This document shows positions 25,683 to 36,283 of a stretch of DNA of 64,000 nucleotides, one piece after another. Both the position numbers and the translations under genes were made by a program. Below the pieces are notes generated by a model that ran no database searches, was not told the origin of the DNA, and saw nothing but the letters and a program-made list of their open reading frames with translations. Every line of letters starts with the position of its first letter. The first letter of the stretch is position 1. Source of the DNA: Lepidodermella squamata (Eukaryota; Gastrotricha); the NCBI GenBank assembly GCA_047495785.1, contig JBLDXI010000011.1, positions 1,426,001-1,490,000 on the forward strand, written 5' to 3'.

Positions 25683-26165
25683 TCAAAGCTGCGTATTGTG
25701 AAAACGCATGGCTTGTTCTTTGACACGTCGGTCGTAGTCTTCTCGATTTTGGACGTATATCGTGTATGCTTCAGCTTGAGCGGGGTCGCGAGGGTTGGGC
25801 TCGGAGAGTAGTTCTTGGATTCCCAGAAGGACTTGTTTAATGGTTATTGCTGGTCGCCAGTCTTTCTCTTCGTCTAATATCGACAAACACACAGTGCCTG
25901 ATGGGTAAATATTGGGGTGGAAAATAGGAGGTTCAAATCGAGCTTTGGGCGGAGTGCTTGGGTAATCGTCCTTAAAAGTTAGCCGCAGTTTGAATTGGCC
26001 ACCTTCCCAGTTGGTTCCTTTTCGTCCAGGAATAATGCACTCCCAATTCAACAGATTCAGTGTTCCGTCTCCATTCTTGGTAGGCTTTGCGACGAATCCA
26101 AAGGGGTGGTCCTGCCGCCATGCTTTCCTTTCCTCCATCAGACGAGCAACAGCTATTCCCGCCAT
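25683..26165 (-). CDS. UBC9: SUMO-conjugating enzyme UBC9 (160 aa, single exon)
   Basis: An E2 enzyme that accepts SUMO from the E1 and transfers it to substrate lysines, mainly in the nucleus. The whole UBC fold is present in one exon. It has N-terminal basic helix [15 protein letters not shown], the UBC9-specific loop [21 protein letters not shown] at 83-85, catalytic Cys93 in [15 protein letters not shown], and the C-terminal helix [12 protein letters not shown]. Length is two residues over the human protein and ordinary start MAGIA matches the family. No intron interrupts the gene although its neighbours are spliced, so it may be an intron-loss or retroposed copy acting as the functional gene. 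The coding sequence looks fully intact. Confidence 0.97.
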   Translation of the reverse strand: MAGIAVARLMEERKAWRQDHPFGFVAKPTKNGDGTLNLLNWECIIPGRKGTNWEGGQFKLRLTFKDDYPSTPPKARFEPPIFHPNIYPSGTVCLSILDEEKDWRPAITIKQVLLGIQELLSEPNPRDPAQAEAYTIYVQNREDYDRRVKEQAMRFHNTQL

Positions 26166-26804
26166 CGAATAACAACGAAGCTATGCAAATTAACACTAAG
26201 ACCTAGTCCCTATGAAGGAATAAAGTCTGATCATTAGAAAGGGTTGATAAGTATGACCTGCGTGTAGAATTCTATGACAAACGTCAACACACTGATCAAA
26301 GTCGTTAAGCTCCTCGGCGCATCTGATACAAGGATAAGGGCAAAGTGCAACAAGTAACAACGTAACAGTAAAGATGAGAAATTAAGAACTACTTGGCTTA
26401 GGAAAGCTTGGTATTGACTCGCGCATAAAAATGCACAGCGCGAAGTTTCTTCTACAGTTTTCTGCACTGAAGCTTCTGGAACACCTAGGTGATAGGATTT
26501 TGGCGATCAAGTTTAAAAGCACAACGCCTCAGACCTCAGTCATCGCACGGGCATGAGACTTGACTTGGCGGTCCTGAGATTCCGGTGTCGAACCCAAAAC
26601 GATGCAGCCAGGCGGGCAGCGGTTCTCGGTTCTCGAGATTTAAAAATGATTGGCGGGAAAAAAATACAGCGTTGGATTTTTCATAAGCTATATATTGCAA
26701 AGCATTTGATGCCATAAAAATTCACGAGAAGTTCAAGACTTCACGCGGGAAACTTGACCGCCTCAGCTGATTTTTTTCAAGCGAGAGCTGTTTTTTCTGC
26801 GCGC
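26166..26804. other. Intergenic region upstream of UBC9
   Basis: No gene seen. The UBC9 promoter should lie here. No recognisable regulatory motif. Confidence 0.4.
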
Positions 26805-26990
26805 AGTCGAGAGATTCGGACTTTACAAATTATAGATTCTGAAATCTATAATTTGTAAAGTCCGAATCTAAGCCGATAGACGGGCTATTAGTTTTTACCT
26901 GCTATTTTTGAGTAGCATACCTTAGATAAGTGCCCGTTTTGTACACAATAAAACAAGAAAATGTGCAAAAAAAAAAAAAAAAGTCGAGAG
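26805..26990 (+). mobile_element. Small retroposed insertion with hairpin, poly(A) tail and target-site duplication
   Basis: AGTCGAGAG occurs at 26805-26813 and again at 26982-26990. Between them, the 3' end carries AATAAA (26948-26953) followed by 16 A (26967-26982). The 5' end is a perfect 27-bp inverted repeat (26812-26838 and 26843-26869) with a CTGA loop. Direct repeats plus poly(A) mark target-primed reverse transcription of a short polyadenylated RNA. No coding potential. Confidence 0.8.
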
Positions 26991-27214
26991 CCTGCTGCGA
27001 CAGCAGCCCACCCGTTGTTGTCCCTACCTTACAACAGCATCGACTGGTTTTGCTCTTGGTGCTGTTCGAAAAACACAGCTTCTAATTTCAAACAGCCACC
27101 TGATGTCCTTATGTCCAAGGATTAGGTGTTAGGTAGTAGGGCTCTATTTATACCCGATGATTGAATTTGTTTGAGGTTCCCGATGAGGTATGAGGGCAGT
27201 TGGCGCTGTTCAGC

Positions 27215-28130
27215 TCAAGGTCTGGCTGATGTGATGCAACTTGGATTTTGAGCTTCCTCTGACAGAATGCCTCTGCTCATAAGGTTTTGGAGAATTCCCG
27301 ATCGAGATTTCGTTTTCGGGGAGATTGTGGTTATGCGTGTCTCCCACGAAAGAAGGGGCGACAGGGTGACACCGAGATATTTGAGTTGTCGCAAAATCGG
27401 GACTTTTTGACCGTTGAGAAACAGAGAGAATGACGTGGGTGAATGTCCGGAAGCCATGGCCTCGCATTTCGAGGCGTTTAGTACCAATCGCCTCGAACAG
27501 CACCACGCTTCGACTTGAACCAGGCTGCGCTGGATGCGAGCGGCACATGCAGGAAGGCTGTCGCCGTTGGCCCAGTTCAGCGCATCGTCCGCATACGTTC
27601 CTTTGGCGCCATCTTTCTCGGCGTCTTCGGGTCGGCAGGCTTTCTGCTGCATATCCGCTGTGTATAGAGCAACTTATAGATTTTATTTATACCGACCAAC
27701 AATACAAACGACCGCGCCCCTTCCGGCCGAGGCCGCTCTCGGGGCCAGATGCACTAATATCAGCACGTGAGGCATCATATATAATCATGGTGAAGGAAAC
27801 TAAGTAATTGAATTGGTGATAATAAAATAACCAGTGAAAGTTCTTTCATGGAATGAAAAGAATAGGACTAAGAGGTGACCCCTGGGGAACCCCACATTCT
27901 ACTGGACGAGAAGCGCTCACTTCACAGCCTACCTTCACGCAGAAGGATCGGTCTCAGGAAGTCCGATATCCACCGAATAAACACGCGCTCGACCAAGATA
28001 TTTCTTTTGACCAGATTTTACGTAGTTCGACATCGCCAACTGGACAGGGGCGTGCCGTGGCTTTTGAATCGCGTGGCCGATGTATCGCCATAGCATTTTC
28101 CTGACTGCATCTGACAGCCTCGATGTATTG
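27215..28130 (-). pseudogene. Non-LTR retrotransposon reverse-transcriptase fragment, broken
   Basis: Read on -, about 27915-27870 gives PVECGVPQGSPL (the RT motif G-x-PQGS), preceded by residues resembling FIRWISDFL in a shifted frame. From about 27600 down to 27320 comes TYADDALNWA (catalytic Y-x-DD), then CCSRRLVLNASKCEAM and LRQLKYLGVTLSPLLSWETRI, the usual thumb-side motifs of LINE reverse transcriptases. Frameshifts and stops separate the two blocks, and about 200 nt of unrelated-looking sequence sits between motifs. No endonuclease or ORF1 is seen, so this is a dead partial copy. Clade (CR1/jockey/RTE) cannot be told by eye. Confidence 0.8.
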
Positions 28131-28543
28131 GTTTTATCATACAGGGCTTCGCTATTGATTGTGTCAGGGTATCTTATACCTAGTAGCCGTCTAAGCTGTT
28201 TTCGATTTTCAATGATGAGAATCGAAGGGAGTTAAATGGCAAATTAGGCAACACCTTTCCTTTGGACAGAAATGTAATTCGAACTTAGCTAGAAAGCTTA
28301 TATTCCGGTGAAGGCGATGACCGAAATTCTTATCCGATTCTGAAGGTCTTCATTGACTCCGGGAGGCTTCCAAGCTTTACATTCAGATTTCAGTTAAAAG
28401 TAAGCTGTGCAAGCAGTGCAGTTGCGATTAGTCATAAAGCATAAATCTACCACAGGGAATATGGCCGAACTATGTTTATCTGCTACGGAATTGTTGAAAT
28501 TGTACTATTTTAAATTTAGATACTTAAGCAGTTAGCTCAAGTT
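28131..28543. other. Intergenic region upstream of TDP1
   Basis: Contains the presumed TDP1 promoter. An acceptor-like TTTTAAATTTAG ends at 28519, 24 nt before the ATG. Nothing else recognised. Confidence 0.4.
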
Positions 28544-30466
28544 ATGTCAAACGTTGTTGACCTCACGTCTTCAAACTCCGACGATAACTCGGATTCAAAT
28601 TCTACGGTTTCCTACGAAATATCATCTGATGACGATGCTGCAGTTGAACAGAGCCGTAAGCGAAAGGACTCATCACCTGGACCGGATAGTAAGCGATTAA
28701 GCGATGCCAATCGTCCAGTCATCACGCCAACCCAAGGTGACGGTCTTGGCTATCGTTTAACCACTGTGTCTGGAATAAGCAAGTCCTTCAACGACCCAGC
28801 GATGGCTGTCTCCCTGCGATCAGTGCTTGCCGGCTCGCCGAAAATGGGCCCTCTTCTCAGCTCAGTGCAGTTTAATTATCTGTTCGACGTTCATTGGCTA
28901 ATCGAACAATACCCAGCAGAGAGTCAAACATCACCCATATTGATGATCCACGGATTTCGAGGCAACGACGAGGCTAATATGAAAGTCATCGCCTCGCCCT
29001 ACCCCCAAATCACGTTAGCCCAAGCTCGGCTCGAATCTCCCTACGGAACTCATCACACCAAGATGATGTTACTTGAACACGAGCGTGGTTTACGTGTTGT
29101 CATTCATACTGCTAATTTAATCCACGAAGATTGGCACCAGAAAACGCAACTTGTTTGGCAATCACCTTTCCTAACCCGTCGACCCAGCGATCGCACCGCA
29201 TCGCCAGCCCCATCAGCTTTCCACACATCGCTCGCTCAGTATTTAAACGCGTATAACCTACCAGCGTTGAAAGACTGGGCTGAAAAGTTGAAACAGTTCG
29301 ATTTCTCGCCGATCGACGATGACTTGGTCGCGTTTGTCGGGTCGGTGCCTGGCCGCCATGCCGGGCCTCACATCAACGCATTCGGCCACATGCGATTGCG
29401 GGCGCTGCTATCAAAACGGCCGTTCAATCAACCGGCTGATGCGACTCGGGTCATGTGCCAATTTTCTAGCATTGGCTCGTTAGGCGAGTCGGCTGATAAA
29501 TGGCTCATCCCTGAATTGATCGGGTCTTGCCTCGCCGGGTTCTCGACCGGGAATGACGGGGCTGTTTTGAAGGCTGTTGCTAAGCCGAGGCCGATTTTGG
29601 TCTACCCGTCAGTTGCTGATGTTCGAGGGTCGTTGGAAGGCTATGCGGCCGGCGGGTCGCTGCCGTATCGCAAGGATGTGGCGGCTAAGCAGAAGTGGCT
29701 GTCGAGCTATTTGCACTGTTGGCGGGCGAATATGACCGGCCGAACGAGGGCTATGCCGCATGCGAAGACATTTTCGGCGGTTTCGAGCGATTTTGAACGC
29801 ATTTTCTGGCTGCTGATTACATCGGCAAATTTATCGAAAGCTGCCTGGGGTAAACTGGAGAAAAACGATAGCCAGGTAACATTTTTTGAAAATCTCCGAA
29901 ATTCTAAAAAATTCGGAATTTTCGATAATTTTTCAAATAAATTTCAAAAATTCACGAATAATCAAAAAAATGATTTTACAATTTGTTACTAAAATTTGCT
30001 AAATTATTGGATACTTAGCGATATAAAAACGATCGTCAGGTTAATTTTCCAAAAAATCTCAAAAACTTCCGAATTTGCATAATTGATAATTTGAATATTT
30101 TAAAAATTTGTAAAAATTCATAAATAATATAAAAAAATGTAAAAAATTCTAAATTATTGGAATCTCTGCGGATATTATTTTCGGAATTTTGCAAATTTTT
30201 TGAATATTTCAGCCAAATTTTTCAAATTTTTCTGCAATTTTCTTGATTTTACTGATTTTTTCGCTCATATTTTTTAGTTGAATATCTTGTCATATGAAGC
30301 CGGCGTGTTGTTGTTACCGCCTCGTGATTCGCCGAGTTGGAAAGCCGCCGACCTTCTGCTGCCTTTCGACTTGCCGCCGCAGCCTTACGGCCGAGCCGAC
30401 GAGCCGTGGATTGCCGACCAGCCGCAACAGCAGCGCGACACGCACAACCGCTCGTGGCTTGTCTGA
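28544..30466 (+). CDS. TDP1: Tyrosyl-DNA phosphodiesterase 1 (506 aa, two exons)
   Basis: Exons 28544-29875 and 30278-30466 (1521 nt). The enzyme releases stalled topoisomerase I (and other 3' adducts) from DNA ends using two HKN half-sites, in the nucleus. Seen here: acidic/Ser N-terminus (1-60), first HxK motif YGTHHTKMM (His171, Lys173), VVIHTANLI downstream, second HxK motif MPHAKTF (His406, Lys408) and TSANLSKAAWG (Asn429), spaced as in the family. Exon 2 supplies the C-terminal strand LNILSYEAGVLLLP, the DLPPQPYG-x5-PW motif and a short tail ending WLV. The single 402-nt intron is AT-rich. Shorter than human TDP1 (608 aa) mainly in the N-terminal region. It lies just outside the palindromic block that starts near 30655. 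Confidence 0.96.
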
Positions 30467-30597
30467 TGAAAAAAATCTCGATTTATTATACACAATCACT
30501 TATCATAATCTTTCAGCTGTGATAAGCTTGTTAGAATCAACATAAGACGATGGCTTTCATAATTTTCACAAGCGTGTAATATCGTTTAATTTGACAA

Positions 30598-30603
30598 AAT
30601 AAA
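30598..30603 (+). terminator. Poly(A) signal AATAAA of TDP1
   Basis: AATAAA 132 nt after the TDP1 stop codon. Confidence 0.7.
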
Positions 30604-30770
30604 GGTGTTTTTTGTCATGAGAAGAAGAGTTTTATTCGTCGAGTTTTATTCGTGAATCAATTATTCGTGAGCACAGGCAGAGATTTTGATAAATTGAGTT
30701 CCAAGGCAAATTCCAAGTGGCTGTTCAGAGTTTGTCAGTCGACCATATCGGTGATCCAGTGATTTCAGCT

Positions 30771-31771
30771 TCATTTTTCAGAAAAATCTTTCGACGGTCG
30801 GGTGAAAGCAATGAGCTGGTAGAATAAAATATTACGCATTAAATAAATTATGGCTAAAGGGACCAGCCAAATTTGAGAATTCGACTAACATCCGCCAAAA
30901 AAACCGTCATAATTATTTTTATCAACATTTGTAGGTATTTCAAAACGAATTGAAACTATAAAAAAAACAAAAGCTGAAATTCATCGTATTTCCTAGAATT
31001 TTTTAAATTTTTTAAATTTTTTTGATTTCTTGACTTGTGTGGGCGCGGGAGGAAACAGCGAAAAATCCTCCCCAAAATGCTGTGTAATGTGCTATATTAA
31101 AATCGCTGTTATGTCGCAAATTAGATTTTTCGCTGTTTTGTCGCGTTCGCTGTTTCGGGTATTCGCTGTTATGGCGGTCTGCCGTGGGGTGACAAAAACT
31201 TGAAAAGTGCTCCACAAATTCGCTTCCTCGTCTAAATTTCAATTTTTTTTACTTTCAAAAACATTCAAATTTCCGTTATTTCCAGACAAGTTGAAATACC
31301 TTGGATGCCGTATTTGAAAAGAAAATGAGGATGCTTAGCCATTTTTGCTCTCGCTCAGCTGCACAAATGAGCTTCTCAGAGACGTTATGGCACTTGGTTA
31401 TGCGGTTGTGCTCGTCCATGAGCGCCTCCAATTCTTCCAGAGTCATCTCTTCAATTTTCGAGTTCGCGAGCCTTCGCCGATAATCAGCACACAGAGTTGC
31501 AGTTTTCTCAGCTGCCTCTCTAGCAGCCTTGGTTTTTCTTAGCAAGCGACGGACACTGAAAAAATAATCAAAATTTGAGACGGAAAAATTAAGGCCAAAA
31601 ATCATTTGAAATGGTTGAATTTTCGGCTTAGAGCTTTTTTATAAATAAGCGGTTAAACCAACCTAGCTCTCTTCCATCCTTGGTCATTATTTCTGAAAAA
31701 AATTGCCTTGAGTTATCTTTTCTCATTTAGAAGTTTGAATCGCACCCGTTTTTGTCCTCTGGATTCTCCAT
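30771..31771 (-). CDS. Type A small coiled-coil protein, copy A1 (118 aa)
   Basis: Exons in transcript order: 31771-31746, 31692-31663, 31555-31300, 30815-30771 (357 nt, one frame). Not a family I recognise. Start MENPEDKNG, then a charged, Lys/Arg/Glu/Ala-rich helical region predicted as coiled coil (KTKAAREAAEKTATLCADYR, MTLEELEALMDEHNRI), then a hydrophobic patch KWLSILIFFS near the C-terminus. Exon sizes and phases (26, 30, 256) match A2 and A3 closely and A+ (17, 39, 265). The last exon was chosen because it is the inverted-duplicate counterpart of the last exon of A+ (37831-37848). An alternative last exon at 31231-31169 is also open. Intron 3 (30816-31299) looks expanded by a repeat rich in CGCTGTTATG. 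Confidence 0.6.
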
Positions 31772-32303
31772 GATCAAGCGGCAAGCTTTGAACTCGACTG
31801 GCGAAAATAATTATTAAAAATCTGGCTATCAGTAAATTTCAACTGCCGAGTTTGAATGATTTTCTATTACTTAGTAATTATCGAGGAAAAATGACTTGGC
31901 AAGAAAATAGACCAGATAAAACTGATCTGAGATTAACGACTTTAATCGCGCAAAAATTGCTCAATTTCCCGCGAGCTAATAGAAAACTGGCGGCAAAAAA
32001 TGCAGCGTGTTCGCGAAGCGTGGTTGCCGCGTTTATTCATCTCCAGACTTTTGCGCTCTGATCGCGTGGCATCAGCCTACTGAGCGAGAAAACTCCCGTC
32101 GCCAAAATTCACCAATTTTACAACAAAATTCACTTGATTTTTTAATTCAAGAGAAGAACGCTTTAAAAGTTTGGGATCGACGCAGCTTTTTGTTTCTCAA
32201 ATAACAGCAATTTTACTCGATGTTTCTTAATTACAATCAAAATGGCAACAGCACAAATCAAATTTCAGTTTTCGAATTGAGCGAATTTAATAAATTAGCC
32301 GCT
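31772..32303. other. Spacer between genes A1 and B1
   Basis: No gene. It aligns, inverted, with the A-B spacer of the right arm (36171-37192) minus the MITE there. Likely carries the A1 promoter. Confidence 0.5.
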
Positions 32304-32843
32304 TCAGTTTTTGCTCGACTGTTTTAGCTGGTTCGCCATCGCCGAAAGCTGAGAAAAAAATTTATTAAAAAATGTGATAGATTTTTCAAATAATGTGACA
32401 GAATGTCGAACTTGATAAAAAGTTGAAACCATCAATGCCCGCGTCACGGCCGAACGAACTTTCACTTCGAAAATGCGCTGTTTAATTTCTTGACCTCGCG
32501 CCTGAATGAGCTTGAATTCGGCGATGAAAGCTCGACCTTCGTCAGTATTGAGACTCAACAGCTGCTGGTTTGCAAAGCGCTGATGCAGATCATTCGTATC
32601 GAGCTCAAGTTTATTAACGTCAGCTTCTAGTGATTCAGCCTCAAGAAGGCTTGGCAACTGTAAATGAACAAAATTTTTATTCCGCAAAATCCTCGCTATC
32701 ACTCGCTATCACTCACATTCCAACTAGCCATTCTGAAGCTGCTGGAGCACGGCTACAAAAAAATTGAGCAGATCGACGAGATGTTGGAGCAGAAAGTAAA
32801 CTAACATTTCGTCACAAGTGCCGCTCTTTACCAACTTGACCAT
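32304..32843 (-). pseudogene. Type B small coiled-coil gene, copy B1, frameshifted
   Basis: Homologous exons in transcript order: 32843-32806, 32752-32717, 32657-32430, 32348-32304. Exon 1 (38 nt, MVKLVKSGTCDE) and exon 2 (36 nt) match the intact gene B3 at 38589-39100 in size and phase. Exon 3 is missing 4 nt near its start compared with B2 (CTTCTTGAGG against CCTAGATCTTGAGG), which throws the joined frame off, so the exon lengths total 347, not a multiple of 3. Downstream the frame is open and well conserved (LHQRFANQQLL, IFEVKVRSAVTRALM), suggesting a recent break, or an unseen splice change that repairs it. Function unknown. Confidence 0.6.
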
Positions 32844-32945
32844 TTCGCGAGGGGATGATGAACCGATGAAATGAAAAAACTACAGAAAAGCGTTCAAAAA
32901 CGTGAAATTTCGCGTTACAAAAATTGCGAAGTAAAACTGTAAAAA

Positions 32946-33889
32946 CTAGCAGAAACGTTTTTTAAGGTGGATTTTTTTTTACTGAAAATTACGATATTTT
33001 TAGTGATTAACGTACCTTGGTTTTTTGATTGGGTCGAAACTCGAGTCCTACGTATTTGGCGAATTATTTCCAAAGAAAATATTTTTCACGATCGCTTCGA
33101 AGACCCCAAACTTAGTAGGAATTTTCTCATCAATTTTTTTCGCTACATGATTCGGCTTTCTTTCCGAAATTACGTCTACGGCATCTCATTTTAGCCTTCT
33201 ATTTCACTGCGGGGATTAAAAAAAGCTAGCAGATGCCCTCCGAAACTGTGTAGACCAAGTGTCAATATCGTTCGAATATTTTCTGAAATCGTGACCGAGC
33301 CAGGTTTTCAAGGTACCTACTGATGAGCCCTTGAGTACAGAAACAGTTAGACAATCGACTGTGCATCAATCGCATGGAAAACTCTGGAAAATTTTTGGAA
33401 TCTCATTTTCAAGCTCATTCGAACTCTTTCGAAAAGTGTGTTTTTGTCATAAAAATGAGATTTTAAACGACTTCTCCCGATGAAATCCAAAGGCGAATAA
33501 TTGAAAAAAATGGGACGATTATGGACAGAGAAAGCGGATTCGAAAACAACTGATATTCGGCTTGATGTTATGAGGCATGAAAGTTGCGAAAATCTCCATT
33601 CTGAAATTCCACAGTGCGAAACTTACATCGTCGAGAATCTTGCCTATTTTTCTGCTCGTTTTTACAGGTTTTACTTTGTTATTTTCGACACTCGGTTCGT
33701 CTAGCGTGGGGATAAAAATAAAGACTGCGCTAGGCGGGCTGGGTACACCGGGGTGAATTTTATTTTATAGTTTTTCCTTCCTATTCGCTATTTCCTTATA
33801 GTTAATCTTTGTTCTGTATTATATCGGTAAAAGAAGGAAAATATAAAATAAAGATAATGTTATGTTATGTTATGTTTACTTTGTTATTT
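32946..33889. other. Central spacer of the palindromic duplication
   Basis: About 0.94 kb between the arms. No gene recognised. A small (TTATG)n run lies near 33855-33875. Confidence 0.5.
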
Positions 33890-33967
33890 TTATCGCGCGA
33901 AGTTGCTTGTTTTTGCACGCTTTTCTGTAGTTCTTTCCGTTTCATCGGCTTGTCATCTCCTTGCGAA

Positions 33968-36170
33968 ATGGTCAAGTTGGAAAAGAGCGGCACTTGTGAC
34001 GAAATGTTAGTTTACTTTCTGCTCCAACATCTCGTCGATCTGCTCAATTTTTTTGTAGCCCTGTTCCAGCAGCTTCAGAATGGCTAGTTGGAATGTAGTA
34101 AATTGAACTGCCTTGAAGTCAGCAGCGAAATTTAGCAGCTGAAAAAACTGTCACTGTTATAGAGTTGCCGCTTTGTAACAAAGTTGTTATGGACCTCCGC
34201 AATCGATTGACATCAAATTTGCCCATATAACACTCACCTGTCGCTCACCTGCGAATTTCGCTGCTGAATTCACGTTTCAGGGTGTCCACAATGTGTTTTT
34301 CTTAGCAGCTGTGCTTGACATGCACTATTCGAGTGTCCTGATGAGTGTTATGGGTGTTTTCGACCCTGCTGAGTCTGATTTTGACTTCAATTTTTTGATC
34401 AGACTCATCCCTGACCTAGTTTCGGACAATTATCTGCTAAAAAGGGTGTCTAAATTGCTTTGAACGTCGCAGCTGAGCTCGATTTGGGTGTTATGGTCTT
34501 CGGAATACCGTGGGATACCGTAATCGACCCCGCTGAACATTGTTATGACATTTTTTCACGATGGGATTCATCCTTGACCTAGTTTCAGACACTTATCAGT
34601 TGATGATCTCGGAATTTCGCGTCAAACTCGCCTTGACAATTGCAGGAGAGCAATTGCAGGTGTTATGGCGGTCGCAATATTTCTTATATTAGTTGCGACC
34701 TGCGATTTTTCATGGCGCACTTGTTCGGCCGCGCATCTAATAAAAATAGCGCCAATGATTTCCAACCTTGAGCTCGACACTGCTTGGAAAAAAATTACCA
34801 TGCAATATACCTGTTAACTGTTTTAAATTTATAATTTTCGTTTTCCACATTTCTGCAAGAGATGCTGATTTATCACGAAATTCAATATGCGTTTCAGTAA
34901 AGCGTGAATATGTCAAACCCTGCTTTAAAATGTCCCAAAGAAAACTTAAAATGTTATTAAATTTAAAATGTAATTTTGACATATTGAGACCCATTCACGG
35001 CGACAAAGACAATTAATGCACGCTGTACTGATCATGAAAACATTATTCAACGCAAATTGTTCATCAAGTAACGCTTACTCCGCCTTTATTAGTCGAAATT
35101 TTTATCATGTCATTTTGGCGTTGTCCGGAACTAGGTCAAGGATGAATCCAATCGTGAATAGAATGTCATAACAATTTTCAACGGGGTCGATTACGATAGT
35201 TCAAGGTATTGCGAAGGCCATAACACTTGAAATGACCGTAGCTGCGATCGTCAAGGTGAGTTTGACGCCAGATTCCCAACCTACCAACAGGTAATTGTCC
35301 GAAACCAGGTTAGGGATGACTCCAATCATGGAATAAATGTCATAACAATGTCCAGCAGGGCCGATTACGGTAGTTTAAGATATACCGACGGCCATAACAC
35401 CTAAATTGAGCTCAACTGCCATCGTCAAGGTGAGTTTGCGCGAAATTCCGAGATCATCAACTGATAAGTGTCTGAAACTAGGTCAAGGATGAATCCCATC
35501 GTGAAAAAATGTCATAACAATGTTCAGCGGGGTCGATTACGGTATCCCACGGTATTCCGAAGACCATAACACCCAAATCGAGCTCAGCTGCGACGTTCAA
35601 AGCAATTTAGACACCCTTTTTAGCAGATAATTGTCCGAAACTAGGTCAGGGATGAGTCTGATCAAAAAATTGAAGTCAAAATCAGACTCAGCAGGGTCGA
35701 AAACACCCATAACACTCATCAGGACACTCGAATAGTGCATGTCAAGCACAGCTGCTAAGAAAAACACATTGTGGACACCCTGAAACGTGAATTCAGCAGC
35801 GAAATTCGCAGGTGAGCGACAGGTGAGTGTTATATGGGCAAATTTGATGTCAATCGATTGCGGAGGTCCATAACAACTTTGTTACAAAGCGGCAACTCTA
35901 TAACAGTGACAGTTTTTTCAGCTGCTAAATTTCGCTGTTGACTTCAAGGCAGTTAAATTGACGAGTGATAGCGAGGATTTTGTGGAATAAAATGCTTGTT
36001 CATTTACAGTTGCCAAGCCCTAGATCTTGAGGCTGAGATACTACAAGCTAAACAGCGCATTTTCGAAGTGAAATTCCGCTCGGCCGTGACACGGACATTG
36101 ATGCTATTAATTTTTTTATCATCAAGTTTTAGACATTCTGTTACATGGTAATATTTTTTGTTATCAGCTT
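33968..36170 (+). pseudogene. Type B small coiled-coil gene, copy B2, disrupted
   Basis: Exon 1 at 33968-34005 (38 nt, MVKLEKSGTCDE) and exon 2 at 34059-34094 (36 nt) are intact and phase-matched to B1 and B3. Intron 2 has grown from 59 nt (in B1) to 1915 nt by insertion of a long inverted-repeat element. Exon 3 begins at 36010, but a deletion of roughly 150 nt removes the central coiled-coil segment present in B1, joining LDLEAE directly to the KQRIFEVKFRSAVTRTLM region. The exon 3 donor seen in B1 and B3 is lost, and the frame runs on to a stop a little later. Most likely non-functional. Confidence 0.7.
34097..35962. mobile_element. Foldback element: long near-identical inverted repeats with internal tandem repeats
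   Basis: Left arm about 34097-34690, right arm about 35380-35962, reverse complements with few mismatches over more than 500 bp. Outer ends read AACTGCCTTGAAGTCA / TGACTTCAAGGCAGTT. The right side holds about four copies of a unit of about 173 bp (CCATAAC at 35218, 35392, 35564 and 35707) with phrases such as AACTAGGTCAAGGATGA and GGGGTCGATTACGGTA. The centre (34700-35090) has no recognisable gene. It carries no transposase, so it is non-autonomous. Confidence 0.85.
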
Positions 36171-36283
36171 TTGGTGATGGCGAACCAATAGATTCAAAAA
36201 GACAAATTTCGCTAAATTCGACTACTGAAATCCGATTTTTGCTGTTGCCATTTTAATTAATAATTTGTTTTTGGTTGTACGAC

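Larger units (their letters stand above)
30655..32945. repeat. Left arm of a large inverted (palindromic) duplication
   Basis: The arm carries, in inverted order and orientation, the same items as 33890-37980: type A gene with flanks, spacer, type B gene and its upstream region. Matching phrases read on the opposite strand include the sequence around CAGCCACTTGGAA near 30705, TGATGCCACGCGATCAGAG near 32060, and CGCTTTTCTGTAGTT near 32890. The B-A spacer is 532 nt here. Identity is clearly high but not perfect. Confidence 0.8.

Noticed and set aside
26812-26869. The 27-bp hairpin as a miRNA precursor or transcription terminator
   Set aside because: Perfect arms with a 4-nt loop at the 5' boundary of a poly(A)-tailed, target-duplicated insert fit a cDNA fold-back better; miRNA hairpins have larger loops and mismatches.
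29876-29992. TDP1 reading on past 29875 to a stop at 29992
   Set aside because: It reads into an AT-rich intron; the conserved TDP1 C-terminus resumes at 30278 after a TTTTTTAG acceptor.
31169-31231. Alternative last exon of gene A1
   Set aside because: In frame and with an acceptor, but it lies in repeat-like CGCTGTT sequence and has no counterpart in A+; the exon at 30771-30815 does. Kept only as an alternative.
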